Assembly (NCBI GenBank): GCA_964019055.1
Contig: OZ025223.1
Location: 9,555,763 to 9,619,762, forward strand
Direction: 5' to 3'
From: Anthopleura xanthogrammica
Taxonomy: Eukaryota; Cnidaria; Anthozoa; Actiniaria; Actiniidae
DNA: 64,000 nt
The first letter of the stretch is position 1. Each line of letters starts with the position of its first letter. A model generated the notes under the pieces. That model did no database searches and had not been told where the DNA came from. It was given only the letters and a program-made list of their open reading frames with translations. Both the position numbers and the translations under genes were made by a program. Below are positions 34,101 to 47,283 of the stretch, piece by piece.

Positions 34101-36374
34101 AATTATCAGTTTTTCTTAGTCCATTGGAATGAAGTAATATGCTTTATGCCCATTGACTGTAAGTGTGTGCCTTGAAGACCAAATATACTGCCTACCTTGT
34201 CTCATTAACATAGCTTCATGATCTTTTATGGCCTGCTGCATTTCATTCTCCAGTTTTTCACGAGCCTCTTTAAACTGTTTATCAAGAGCTTCTCTCTGGG
34301 TATGCTCCATTTCCTCTAGCGACTTCCATCTCTGAGCCCATTCAAATTCAAAGGTTCCGGGTGTCGCAAAATGGGGAGGAACTTCTCTCTCCCTAAAAAT
34401 ATACAACTTTTTAGTTTTACTAATTGACTAGGAGCAGGCATAGGAAAACAGGCATAGCTCAGTTGGTTAGTGCACAGCCTTCGGAGCTAGAGGTGCAAGG
34501 ATCTATCCTCAATCTCCCAGTCTGTTTTTGACTGTCTTATCCATGTAGCTTCAGCTTTCAAAAATCTAATTATCAAGAGAATGACACAAGGTCTGAAATG
34601 GGAATATATTATGGAAAGCTAAAAATGTAAGGGAAGATTTTGGTCTTACTTTTGATAGCCTGGTTGTCTTTCCAGGTTCTTCTCGGGTAGTCCATCTTCC
34701 TCATCTTCTTGTTCATAGGCTTTGACTGTGATTGGTTTAGGTGTCCTATAAAGAGGTAAAAAATTAGAATATCAGTCTGATTTTGTGCTGTAATGCACCC
34801 TTCTCAAAATTATCTTGGATGCTAGGTTAACATGAAACAAAAGAAATCACACTTTTTCTCAATGGAATTTAATCTACAATGATTTTGTTTTTCATACCTT
34901 CCCAAAAGAAAGAGATTGTCTTTAATCTTCGTCATAGCAAGATTGGCATTGCTTTTCCTTGCAAACTCTACAATCCCATAATTCTTAGACCTCCCTCTGT
35001 CATCACAAACCACAACAGCTCGTTCAACATCACCAAACTGAGAAAATGCTTGCTCCAGACTCTCGTTGGTCACATAAGGTCCAAAATCATGGACCTGTAT
35101 GGCAGCGGCATGGGTAGCAAAGCGTACACGCACTGTTCGTCCCTTGCGTTGAGTCATATCCATTCCTGCTTTTGCAGCCTCGGCATTCAACCTTGTGTCC
35201 TGCAACACAATTGTTCATTCATTAAGCCTGGTTCTCACTAGTGACGCAACTTCTTTATAACAGGGTATAAATATTATTTCCTAAGCTTACAATAAATATG
35301 TACTAAATATATGTCTACAGTATCTATAAAACCTTCCCAAATAGACTATTGCCTTACATAAATTATGATTATACCATCTGACCCAACTTAGATGTCGATT
35401 CAGGGCCCATTCCCATAGGACACATAGGGCCCCAGTCACCACGGGGACCCTACGACAAAAATAATGGTTTTTTTAAATATGAAGTGAAGTAACCAGTCAA
35501 ATAATGAAACAAAAGCGGGATGTTATAAAATTATGCCTCTCAGATACAGCCTTTTTTGCTGAACACATTTTTCAATTGAAATTCGTACGGTAATTCCAAT
35601 GTTTTTTCATCACAGAGGCCTATCATACCATCTGACCTAACTTAGAAGTCGATTCAGAAAATATTCCAATTCTTTTAACAAACTCTGGTTTTCGCAAAAA
35701 AGATTTTCTTTCATACAGAAAAAAATTCATATCGCAAAAATTCATATTTCATAATAATCAAGCGAGCCACACAAATTTTAACGAAAGCAAGTTCATATAG
35801 ATAGTGAAGACCTTTATTATATTTTGATAAAAAGTTGTTGTTTTTCAAAGTTCTCGCCCTTCGGCTGTTCGCATCAAGAAATAAATTTTGTGAATTTTTC
35901 TTGCCTCGTGCTTCTTGCCTGGCGGGTTTTTTTTCCGCATTTTGAGCAATAAAAATGATAGAAAGCCTAAACGTTATCATATTGCTACTTCTTGGGTCTA
36001 TTTTCTGTAAAATGTTGACTTACCAAACGAATAAAACCAAAGCCCTTGTCTTTGTTAACGAAGACTTCGGCGACTTCACCATACTTGGAGAACATATCTT
36101 TCATTTCTTCTTCATCACAATCAACTAAATTCCCAACAAAAAGCCGACAACGACCTGTAAACTTTCTTTCTTTCTTCAAACCTGAGTTATAATTCGAGAA
36201 ACTCCTGCTTCTTTCTTGTCTGTTATTGTTATCTTTAAAATTATTAGACTCGCGGTTTTTGTTGGAGCCGCCATCTTTTGAGTTGGAGCTGCTTTCGTTT
36301 GATGATTTCTCTCTTGTTTTTGAGCTACCCGAAGACCTTCGAGGCGAATGCGACCTCCTTTGGTTTTCTGGCAT
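31168..36374 (-). CDS. NONO: DBHS RNA-binding protein (NONO/SFPQ/PSPC1 family), nine exons, 488 residues
   Basis: Exons: 36374-36024, 35199-34898, 34745-34650, 34392-34196, 33874-33772, 33605-33479, 33291-33247, 32880-32740, 31272-31168. All phases agree. Residues 1-70 are Ser/Arg/Asn-rich. RRM1 has RNP2 RLFVGNL (77-83) and RNP1 KGFGFIRL (110-117). The linker and RRM2 follow (about 150-220, [20 protein letters not shown]). Next come the NOPS segment ([30 protein letters not shown]) and a long Arg/Glu/Met coiled coil (about 280-390). The tail is Gly/Pro/Met-rich and ends DKRRKY. DBHS dimers act in the nucleus in transcription, splicing and paraspeckle-type RNA retention. One copy is expected in invertebrates, ancestral to the three vertebrate genes. 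The last acceptor (AAAG at 31276-31273) has a weak pyrimidine tract. It shares its promoter with MIX23. Confidence 0.95.
32966..33055. mobile_element. 92-bp dispersed element, copy 2 (DBHS intron 7)
   Basis: Nearly identical to 29128-29221, in the same orientation. It lies between the proline/methionine-rich exon and the exon at 33247. Confidence 0.85.
33940..34085 (+). repeat. Dispersed repeat (CAGCTGAAT type), copy 2
   Basis: It contains AGTTTTCAATAGAATTCTA and CTGGCTGACCACCATTTGGA in the same order as the minus strand of 7735-7895. It is located in DBHS intron 4. Confidence 0.65.
34455..34523 (+). other. tRNA-like sequence (SINE head or tRNA pseudogene)
   Basis: GGCATAGCTCAGTTGGTTAG matches the start of a tRNA, including a full A box (TAGCTCAGTTGG). 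The expected B box has decayed to GGATCTATCCT. The anticodon arm does not fold convincingly, so I do not call a functional tRNA. It lies in DBHS intron 3, followed by a MITE fragment (34570-34620). Confidence 0.5.
35399..35625 (-). pseudogene. Duplicated fragment of DBHS exon 8 and its upstream intron, inserted in intron 1
   Basis: The acceptor-proximal end of the exon at 32880 and about 175 bp of its preceding intron (roughly 32817-33055) reappear here. The copied acceptor (GTCGTAG) and codons for GPRGDWGP are intact. The copy is shorter and diverges after the second methionine repeat. It sits between exon 1 and exon 2, where its use would disrupt the RRM region. It carries the third copy of the 92-bp element. 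Confidence 0.85.
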
Positions 36375-36753
36375 CTTAACTTTGATTCGAGCTTGTTTTC
36401 TTTGGTTTAAGGCTACTAGAAATGGTAATAAAATAAGCAAAAAGACAAGCCTTTCTTCAAAAACAGCTTCTTTAACTCGACGGCGTCTTCTTCTTCACCA
36501 TGTGGTCCCACAATCCTTTGCAGGGACCATTATTCCCAGAAACCTTTGCGAACATACAGTCAAAAATAAAATTCCATAGAAAAGTTAAAATAACACCAAA
36601 ATATAATCAAAACAAGAAAATAACGAGGTTATTCCTCCTAAATGTTGTAAATCAGTTTTAAATAATGAAGAGAAATATTTTTCCTTTTCCATTGAGCCTT
36701 CAGTCAAGGTTGGGATTTATCCAGCGGTTTTACACATGAGCACGTGTTTCAAG
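36375..36753. promoter_or_regulatory. Bidirectional promoter between DBHS and MIX23
   Basis: The two start codons lie 379 bp apart on opposite strands with no room for other genes. There is no obvious TATA box at either expected position. The AAGATGGCGG at the MIX23 start codon is YY1-like and typical of housekeeping genes. Confidence 0.65.
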
Positions 36754-39210
<2,457 letters not shown>

Positions 39211-39822
39211 CCCCTGCGACACAGAAACCAGTCCACAGTACAGACTCGATCGTTTAGGAACATTTTATGAATTCAACCATCACATGTCTTAGTAGTTTAC
39301 CAGCATGTATGGCTCGATCCTTTATAGCAGAAAATTTAACCAATTTTTACAACTAAGATAAGTTGTCTTGTCTAAAATATTCATTTGATGTTTATTTTTC
39401 GTTTATGATCTTATCGTGAAGCTCTTGTTTCATAGTCATGCCGTAGACATGTTAACTTGGACTACATTACATAGTTAACAAATTTGAAATATCATAGATT
39501 TTCATTAATTTTCAATTAAAATTTCTAATATTAATGATTATTATGTATTAAAAGCTTAATTGTGTCTGGGGAGATTAAGGTTTTTGTAGTTCCTGTGGCA
39601 TCCTCCACAGGTATCAATCAATCAATCAATCAATTAATCTTTATTAGGGTTATTAAACAGATAAAGAACATTATCTTTTTTCCAATTTGGCCCTTAAATA
39701 TTTAAAACTTTTAAAAAGCAAAGCAAAGCCAAGTGCTAATTTATTTTTGTTCGAGAGAAAAAACTTGAGATTGTAATAGCCCACTTTTGATATTCTGGTT
39801 GAGTTATCACACACAAAGCAAT
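39211..39822. other. Convergent 3' flanks of MIX23 and the stefin pseudogene
   Basis: AT-rich sequence with a CAAT run at 39617-39635. No further gene. Confidence 0.45.
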
Positions 39823-40697
39823 TCAAGACGAGGCTCCAGGGAAAGGATAGAATAATGGTGTCCATGGCAGAGGGAGGAGTGGGTCAGATTCTGTTTTGTT
39901 GTCATGGATACCTTTCAGCGTATAGAACTTCTGTGCCATCATTGGTTTACATCGGTACACCCAGATATGAACAAATGAACCCCCTCCAACATGAACCTTA
40001 AAGTAACAATGGCAATCATTGATTCATTTAAAGAAATGATACTTATTTGTTTGTCTCACAATTGAGGGTCATTTGTAGAGGACCACAACATATCGACTGC
40101 AAGCTGCTAGTCTTCATCAGGCAATGGTGTCAGCTGGATGGTGCGTCTGTTATATGCGGCTGTTAGGGTGGAGTTGGATCTAATTGGCTTCCTTCCTTCC
40201 TTTCTCATTTTCATTCTTTCTATAAATCATTGCTTCTCTATCTTTCTTTTTCGTTTTTACCTTTACAAAGAAATCTGTTCCACTATAGTAATCCCTTTGA
40301 GTGTAGTAAAACTTTGCTTCAAACTGTATAAATGTTTTCTTTGTTTCTAGCTCTGCATCAGCTTTAATCTATGAAAGAAAACCAAATTAGAAATTGCATC
40401 TGGCAACGTTTTTTCCCTAGATATTTTAATATTTTGGAATGAAGGTTGATTTACTAACATACTGCTAGATGTAGAGGTTTCATCTTCTCCCTAGTAATGC
40501 AAGTTATCCAGACAGTATTGCAAGGAATGCACAGTTTTAGAGGTCAAATTATAGAGAGATTTCATCCTCAAAAAGTATATTGTATCATATATATTATGCA
40601 TTTTTGCCCAAGAATGTCTATATTCTATGGACAAACCTCATCACAGATGGATTGCACTTCAGAGTCAGCATCTTTCTTCTGAGATAAGTCAGTCCAT
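39823..40697 (-). pseudogene. Stefin (cystatin A/B) paralogue 3, start frame broken
   Basis: Three segments match the neighbouring stefins: exon 1 up to 40637 (ends ADSEVQSICDE), exon 2 at 40368-40261 (KTFIQFEAKFYYTQ...GTDFFVK) and exon 3 at 39996-39823 (VHVGGGSFVHIWVYR, then TESDPLLP). The ATG expected at 40697 is followed by GAC TGA, and the stefin frame starts one base later. One extra base therefore separates the start codon from the gene. The QVVAG loop has become QRDYYSG. The C-terminal end runs into a dispersed repeat shared with 24215-24300. A cystatin inhibitor is unlikely to be made; an undiscovered upstream exon or a sequence error could change this. Confidence 0.65.
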
Positions 40698-40811
40698 TGA
40701 CCTAATAACAGAACAACAAACCAGCTTTCCAAGTCTGTGTAGGATATGAAGTCTAAGGTTTGGAATCTGAAATCCACAACATGGATTGATGGATCTCTTT
40801 ACCTTTCATTG

Positions 40812-41285
40812 GCATAATGTTTTCCCATTTCAGACCATGTGTCATTCTCTAGTCCAGACCGTGATCATCCTTTGACTGCTGCGTTTTTGTTGGGCTGCCT
40901 GTGTTTCCAGATAGGCCAACAAACGTGCAGCGATCAAAGGAGGACCAGCATCTGGACTATATACTTAGCTGTCACCTCAGCCCTCCTCAGCCATCCTCAA
41001 CCCAGTGTCTTCTCATGCATTACCATTTTAATGGTACATCAGTAGCGTAGCGAAGGGGGCACGGGAGGGCACGTGCCCCCCCCCCCCCCCCCCAAATTTT
41101 TTTAAATTAATTGTCCGGCAAAATGTAATTAATGTTTGAATATATAAAAACGTTTGGTTTCTGTTTTTTGGTTTGCTTTTTTATACTGGGTGCCTGGGTG
41201 CCCCCCCCCCCCCCCCCACTTTCAAGGTCCTCGCTACGCCCCTGTGGTATATGGTCTGATATGGGGAAACATTATGCCCAAGCCA
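40812..41285. mobile_element. Split MITE (ACCACGTGTCATTCC family) interrupted by a C-tract element
   Basis: The left arm (CATTTCAGACCATGTGTCATT, at 40826-40846) and the right arm (ATATGGTCTGATATGGGG, 41249-41266) are separated by about 400 bp. That interval holds long C runs (41078-41093, 41200-41217) and inverted GTAGCGAAGGGGG / CTCGCTACGCCCCT words. A second element appears to have landed inside the first. Confidence 0.55.
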
Positions 41286-41471
41286 AAGGGGTCTATTCAG
41301 AACCTATCTGTACTATCTTGAACTATCTTTTGGCCAAATCTGCTGTGAGGGAGCTATCCACTAAGCTAGGAGAGACAGTGAATAAAATATTCCTTTTGTA
41401 TAAAGGTTCAAGTGCAGGAGTTGGTTGTATAGGTACCAATCCACCGGAAGCCCAAGAAAGGGGCCAGCAGA

Positions 41472-43540
41472 TCATCTGGACTGAGTGGAGTACTGACCTT
41501 TGTCTTCAGGATCTAATAAAGACTCCCATGGGAGGAGTGGGTCAGTTTTTGTTTTGTCCAACTGGATGCCTTTCAGCCGATGACCACTCTCAGCGCTAGC
41601 CTTCATTGGACCACGTCTGTAAACCCAGATATGCACATAGGAACCTTCACCAATGTGAACCTACATAACACGAAGTATACTCATGTCATTTGCAGAGTTA
41701 AGTAGTGAGGTAAAAATAGTCTGCATGCATGGAATATCAGTGGGCATTCACCTCCCCTGGATTTCCCTGGGTGGAACTGAAAGCATGTGAAGGTGCCTCT
41801 GCCGCTATAGTCCATGTTGAGCTGTGAATTAGCCATGGCCTGACTTGTTGGCAGCCCTATCACACACATTAAACTTCCGAGTTTAAATTAGATTTACTTA
41901 GATTCACTTAGATTTACCCTTTAATACCTTGATATAGAAGTCTATCCCAATAAGTCTCTTTCCTCTAATGTAAAATTTTGCTTCAAACTTTGTGAATGAT
42001 CTGCCGTTTTCTCGTTCTGCATAGGATTTGACCTGAAGAAAAGTGAGAAAAATTTGACTTTTTTGCCTTCCTTACCAATTCGAAGGCGGCCTAACCACCC
42101 CTCCTAGCTAGGGTACCTCCAACCCCCCCAAACACACTATCAAAACCGCTTCATCACCTATCTGTTAGCTTAGACATGACTATGGGATAAAGCGGAACAC
42201 ATCTGTATGCATATTTATTCAACTAAATTAAACGTGCAGTCAGTCATGGCTGACATACCTCTGCGACAATCTCTAGTGGTATGCAACAAACATATCTTTA
42301 AATAAATACCAAATATAATATACAGAAGGAATAACAGTAAATGTACTTTGATAGAAAACATTACGACTCTATTCTGAATTTTGATATAATCGCGTGACAA
42401 AAATATTTCATCGTATCGCCCACCAATTCGAACAAATTTATTGTTTTCTAGCCATAAATACTGTACTATTCTAGTTTCAATTAAAACTGTTATGATATTA
42501 GAGCAGTTTTTGAGCAGATGTAACTTTTATAATAAGTTGCATTGCTAAGAAAACCGTGAACACCTAAAATATGCTTGGATATTCGGTTTATGTGTTTGAT
42601 CACAGCGCGCTCACGCAAAGTTTTTTCCCGTTTAAAAGTTTTAAACTTCATATTTTGATTTTATTCTCGTTAAATTAGAGATATCTATTCAAGACAGACG
42701 GATACACGACAGAAGGATTCAAAACAAACTCTTTTCATGGTGGTGGGAAACATCTTTTTTAGTGTCGCACTAAACTCTTTCAAACTAGTTACTTTATCTT
42801 TTTATCTTAGTTACTTTACCGTAATCGTTTACCTAAGTTGTGGAATAATTTACCTGTTTCTCTTCGTACTTGTAGCTCTTTTGAGCAATTCAAGTCTCAG
42901 CTAACTGCTTATTATAATAACGCTCTTAAAAATGCTTTTAATATTAATATGTTTAATACTTGGAAATCTATCCACCTGTTGTTCTTCCCGCAATGTATTA
43001 AATACTAATGCTTGCTGTTACTGAGTAGAAGATATAGATTCTAGGAGTGATCATTGATCTACATTTTAGCAAGTTATTATTATCAGTATCTAGTTATTTC
43101 TATATAGAAGTGATTTTATAGTTTTATATTTTTATTATTAGAAGTGTTTAATAGTCTCTATTATTAGTATACAAATTTTTATAATTTTCAATTCCCGTTT
43201 TTTTCCCTTTAATATATTATTTTTAGTTTGATGGACACACTGTAATTGGAGCCTAGCTCTGTTGTGTGTTCCTTGCCCATTATTATTTTTCCTGATTATC
43301 TAATTTAGTTATATTTCTAGTTGGGTGAAAGTTATGTAAATAAAAAAGCAACGGTCTAAATAAACATTCCAGACATATTTTAGGTGTTCACGGTTTTCTT
43401 AGTTTGACTGTAATAGAACTAAATTCAGATTTAATAACATAAAAGTTATTGGTACAAACCTCGTCACAAATGCTCTGTATTTCAGCATCAGCTGGGTTCA
43501 TGATTGGTACGGTATTAGATGTTACAGGATTTGACGCCAT
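41472..43540 (-). CDS. Stefin (cystatin A/B) paralogue 2, divergent
   Basis: Exons: 43540-43460, 42032-41928, 41660-41472, all phase 0, giving 124 residues. An upstream in-frame ATG at 43588 would add 16. I prefer 43540 (GATATGGCG) because stefins have short N-termini. The first exon ends PADAEIQSICDE and exon 2 has RSFTKFEAKFYI, like the canonical neighbour. The inhibitory QxVxG loop is replaced by GKRLIG. Exon 3 opens VHIGEGSYVHIWVY and keeps a proline (GPM) where canonical stefins have LP. It then ends with an extended tail (PWESLLDPEDKGQYSTQSR). The protein would be cytosolic. Papain-type inhibition is doubtful. Intron 1 contains the MITE plus LINE insertion at 42543-43406. Confidence 0.8.
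42543..43406. mobile_element. MITE (TTCAAACTAAGAAAACC family) interrupted by a LINE tail
   Basis: The left and right parts match 20271-20552, but about 580 bp are inserted at its A/T run. The insertion (about 42765-43345) ends in ATGTAAATAAAAA. It starts inside a retrotransposon ORF tail: LPKLWNNLPVSLRTCSS then FEQFKSQLTAYYNN, with a stop at 43006-43008. The intact copy at 20271 gives the pre-insertion sequence. Confidence 0.85.
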
Positions 43541-44029
43541 ATCTTTGCACTTCCGAATGGTACGATGTCGTGTGTGAGCTGTGCTCATGATCAGCTGTCT
43601 TTATCCCAAGGGAAATGTGCTGGAGCGTCAAGAGGTCGCGCGAGGTCGACAAAATCGAAGAAAAAACTCCTTTCAAGCCTAAATTTCTTGCTTGTTGCTA
43701 TTGTCTACTCTCTCTGGAGACTTGTGTGACTTAAACTTGCACTCAGTTGGCTTTTTTGACTATCTTTTCCATACCTTTCCTGCTCAGTGCATTCTGCATG
43801 ACAGTAACGCAACACCTTTAACGGTAGCTAAAGGTTTATGACGTAATTTCCGGTCTTGTGTGAAATTTTTTTTAGTGACCCGAGTGACTAGAGTGGGAAG
43901 TTTTTGATAATGTACTGTAAATTTATTTTACATCGATTGTGGGTACTGCTCAGTCTCCTGTACCAGAGTCTCATGATAAATGTTTTTAAGCTTTCAATGC
44001 CAGATCAAATTGGAATTTCATAGTTGATT

Positions 44030-44170
44030 TTTAAGGAGGGGGAAAACTGGAGAACCCAGCAAAAAACCCTCGAAGCAAAGGAGAGAACCAACAAACAACT
44101 CTACTCACATTTGACAGCGAGCCTGGGAATCAAACCTGGGTGGCATTGATGAGAGGCGAGTGCAATAGCA
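44030..44170 (-). mobile_element. tRNA-derived SINE-like copy
   Basis: It contains GGAGAACCCAGCAAAAAACC, GGAGAGAACCAACAAAC, CTCTACTCACAT and a B-box-like AATCAAACCTGG on the plus strand. It follows the same plan as 29275, 49945 and 62395. Confidence 0.6.
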
Positions 44171-44249
44171 AAAAATGCACATGGATGATTGTGCATGGAG
44201 GACAGTGTTTGCATCATGTCTCGTAGTCTAGCAAGTGTAGCAGTGAGAT

Positions 44250-44500
44250 TCACGAGATTCATTCAGCTGATTGATACCAAGCAATAGAATATTCTCTGGT
44301 TGATAGCACATGACGGGCAGTGTTTGTCTGTCATGGTAGGCTGGTAATGAGATTCATCATTCAGCTGATTGATACCAAGCAATAGAATACTCTCTTGTTA
44401 ATCGCACATGATAGGTAGAATTTACCTGTCATTGTGGACTGGTAATGAAGTTTGTGAGATTCATTCAGCTGAAATACTCCCTGATTGATAGCACATGATA
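44250..44500 (+). repeat. Dispersed repeat (CAGCTGAAT type), tandem copy
   Basis: Three imperfect units share GATTCATTCAGCTGATTGA, ACCAAGCAATAGAATA and TAGCACATGA...GTGTTTG words. They match the single copies at 7735 and 33940. Confidence 0.65.
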
Positions 44501-44515
44501 GGCAGTGTTTGCCAG

Positions 44516-44854
44516 ATTCATTCATTCAATGCAAACCACTGTTTTTGAAGACCACAGACTCATTTGCTCAGGCTTAGCCTCGTTTATAAGTCAGCTATTC
44601 AACAACATCATTAAAAGTCTGTGGGATTTCAAAACATTGATATTGTTTAACTTGCACATTCTTTACATTACAGTTGACTTTAGCAAATCATTAGCAACAT
44701 CCAACTTAATGTAATGAATGCGCAAGATGAATAATACCAATCCCACGGACTTTTAATGATGTTGTTGTATAGCTAACTTATAAACAAGGCTAAGCCTGAG
44801 CAAATGAGTCTGTGGTCTTCAAAAACAACGGTTTGCATCAAATGCGAAACTGAT
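44516..44854. mobile_element. Large foldback element, copy 1
   Basis: Arms of about 150 bp: GTTTTTGAAGACCACAGACT, TCAGGCTTAGCCTCGTTTAT and CATCATTAAAAGTC on the left and the inverse on the right, with a short loop. It belongs to the same family as 46231-46585. Confidence 0.88.
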
Positions 44855-45252
44855 GTATTCAGAAGAAAAATGTCTTATATATATAGTACTCTAAAAAGAC
44901 AAACAAATTCTAAAAAAGATTTAAAAAAATTTTTACTTGCTTTAAAAGGAATTAGAGAACAGCTTTACAATAAATTTTTTCCTCACTTGACTAATTCCGA
45001 CAGAAAGCAAATATATATGGTAATTTGCTTGAAGATAAGATTTACTATTATTACTTCATTTGCAAATGAGTAAGTGTGCATTGTGCGTAGACCCTGCTGG
45101 GAGACATTACAAATGAAAGATAATATATTTCATCTTCCAAAAATATTCTGGCATTTAAAAAATTTTGGTGTTTTTCAGTTTAACTTAGTAGAAAATATTT
45201 TTACTGGCTGATTGCTTGTATTATAGGATTCATTCCACTGCATTACTAAGCA

Positions 45253-47221
45253 TTAAAAGTAGGCTATTGGATCAGCTTCAGACTTGTTGACTTGAATATC
45301 ATGGAGTTCTAGTGTGGATCCAGCATGAGGAAGAGACCTGAAGACCCTGACATGGACATAGGAACCCTCTCCTATATGAACCTTGAATACAAAATGAAAT
45401 TCAATCATATTCATGAATATTACACACATTTAGTTCCAAAAAATATTCAAGGGAAAAGGTTGGTGAAGGTTTTGTTGCATGTTGCATGTTGCATGTTGCA
45501 TGTTGCATATTGCTTGTTGCATGCTGCATGTCACTTACAAAGCTTGAAATGTATTATATACATTTGTAAATGATGCCAGCTCAGAAGAAAATATACTGGA
45601 AAAAACTTCTCGGGCTTGGTATGCAACAAGCAACATGCAACAAAACCTTCACCAACCTTTTTTGAAATAGCTGAATATGTATGAAGAGGGTATGAGATTG
45701 AGGACTATTTATTTTTACCAGGGAGGGGACCAGTGGGATTTGAGGAGGGGGGAGTCATTAAGAAATCTGGCTCAAGAGGAGGTAGGAACACAAAAAAAAT
45801 CTATGTTGCATTGTCAGTACAATAAAAAGAATTAAGAACAAGGGGTTCGTTTTCTATTGCAACCTGTCCTTGTTTTAAGAGGGTAGCACTTTATAGCCAG
45901 TGGCTAACAAACCCATGGCCCTTGTTCCATGATTAAATTGATCATGGCCCCTCCCATGTTTTCTTCCTCTGTAAAGATTCAAGATTTAATTTCTAAAACA
46001 AATGTTGAGTTTGGTATTCACCTAGATACTCCAGTTTCGCATTTGATGCAAACCACTATTTTTGAAGACCAGACTCATTTGCACAGGCTCAACCTCGTTC
46101 ATAAGTCAGCCATTCATAGTTGAAACTGGTGTATGGAGGCCTGACTCTATAATGTCTGTCCCACAATGCCATGTAATAACAACAAGGCTGATTCGATTTT
46201 TACATATCTTTTTCAAACCATGTATCTAATCAATACTCCAGTTTCACATTCGATGGAAACCGCTGTTTTTGAAGACCACAGACTCATTTGTACAGGCTTA
46301 GCCTCGCTTATAAGTCAGCTATTCAACGACATCATTAAAAGTCCGTGGGATTTCAAAACATTGGTATTGTTCAACTTGCACATTCTTTACATTACAGTTG
46401 ACTTATGCAAATCATTAGCAACAGCCAACTGTAATGTAAAGAATGTGCAAGTTGAATAATACCAATCCCACAGACTTTTAATGGTGCCTTTGAATAGATG
46501 ACTTATAAACGAGGCTAAGCCTGTACAAATGAGTCTGTGGTCTTCAAAAACAGTGGTTTCCATCGAATGTGAAACTGGAGTATTGCAATCTCTCACACTA
46601 TATATTCTGTCTTTCACGCCAACCAATATCCTCAGCATGAGAGGTGGTTGTATTCTTCGATTGCAAGTTATGTCACCACAGCCATGTTGGTGGTATTTAA
46701 CAAAAGATTTCTCATTAGCACCCATTGTTAATACCGCCATGTCTTTGTCGTTTGACTCTCTCGGGAATGCTTGCAATCCATCAATTGGGAAATAAATAGA
46801 TAAATCTTCCTAAACTTCGATGTTAATTAGTTAATTCACACCATGACCAGTTTTTTCATGCATGTGCTTTTTAAATTTCCTTCAATTCTCCTTGATATAA
46901 GCTTGTACCTTAGGATCGAATTCAAAATATTTTCTCTCCTACCTTGACGAAGAAGTTTGTACCAGCGACAACTTGACTGGCGTAAACCTTGGCTTCAAAT
47001 TTTGAAAACGATTTTCCTGCCTTGCCTTCTGCTGCGGCTTTTATCTGCGAATAAAAATAAAATATTTGTATAATAGATACGAAAGGGGATAATAATTACC
47101 AGACGTAAGGTTAATACTTTAAATCTTATGTAAAGTTGAAGAACTTTGGACTAACCTCGTCGCAGATCTTCTGAATTTCGGCATCAGCAGTTTTCTGATC
47201 TGTTAATCCACCACAAGACAT
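45253..47221 (-). CDS. Stefin (cystatin A/B), canonical, three exons, 98 residues
   Basis: Exons: 47221-47156 (MSCGGLTDQKTADAEIQK...), 47044-46943, 45381-45253. All junctions are phase 0 with GT/AG. The length (98) equals that of vertebrate stefins. The N-terminal glycine pair (GG, 4-5), QVVAG (46-50, followed by TNFFVK) and the second-hairpin LP (73-74, FRSLPHAG) are all present. It should therefore be an active, tight-binding cytosolic inhibitor of papain-like cathepsins. There is no signal peptide. A TATA box at 47283-47277 predicts a short leader. Intron 2 carries foldback elements (45455-45665, 46231-46585) and a partial arm at 46027-46128. Two degenerate paralogues lie downstream on the same strand. 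Confidence 0.95.
45455..45665. mobile_element. Foldback element with GTTGCAT repeats
   Basis: The left arm AGGTTGGTGAAGGTTTTGTT leads into tandem GCATGTT units. The right arm is CAACATGCAACAAAACC followed by TTCACCAACC. A partial relative lies at about 50996-51075. Confidence 0.75.
46231..46585. mobile_element. Large foldback element, copy 2
   Basis: It starts CAATACTCCAGTTTCACATT and ends with the inverse. The arms of about 160 bp nearly match, giving an almost perfect 355-bp palindrome in stefin intron 2. A half copy with one arm lies at 46027-46128. Confidence 0.9.
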
Positions 47222-47276
47222 AATGAATGAAGTTCTTTGGAACTTAAAAAGTAAGTTGTACTAATGTTTAGAGGAG

Positions 47277-47283
47277 TTATATA
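47277..47283 (-). promoter_or_regulatory. TATA box of the canonical stefin gene
   Basis: TATATAA on the minus strand, 56 bases before the start codon. Confidence 0.6.

Larger units (their letters stand above)
43589..44515. other. Repeat-rich interval between stefin genes
   Basis: It contains the 5' flank of paralogue 2, a SINE-like copy (44030-44170) and a tandemly arranged dispersed repeat (44250-44500). No gene. Confidence 0.5.

Noticed and set aside
34455..34523. Functional tRNA gene
   Set aside because: The A box is perfect but the B box is GGATCTATCCT and the anticodon arm does not pair. It is kept only as a tRNA-like sequence.
41132..41599. 155-codon plus-strand ORF
   Set aside because: It crosses C-tract repeats and then runs antisense to exon 3 of stefin paralogue 2.
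46590..46776. Minus-strand frame with KYHQHGCGDITCNRR in a stefin intron
   Set aside because: It joins a foldback element at one end, has no acceptor or donor that I could place, and matches no family known to me.
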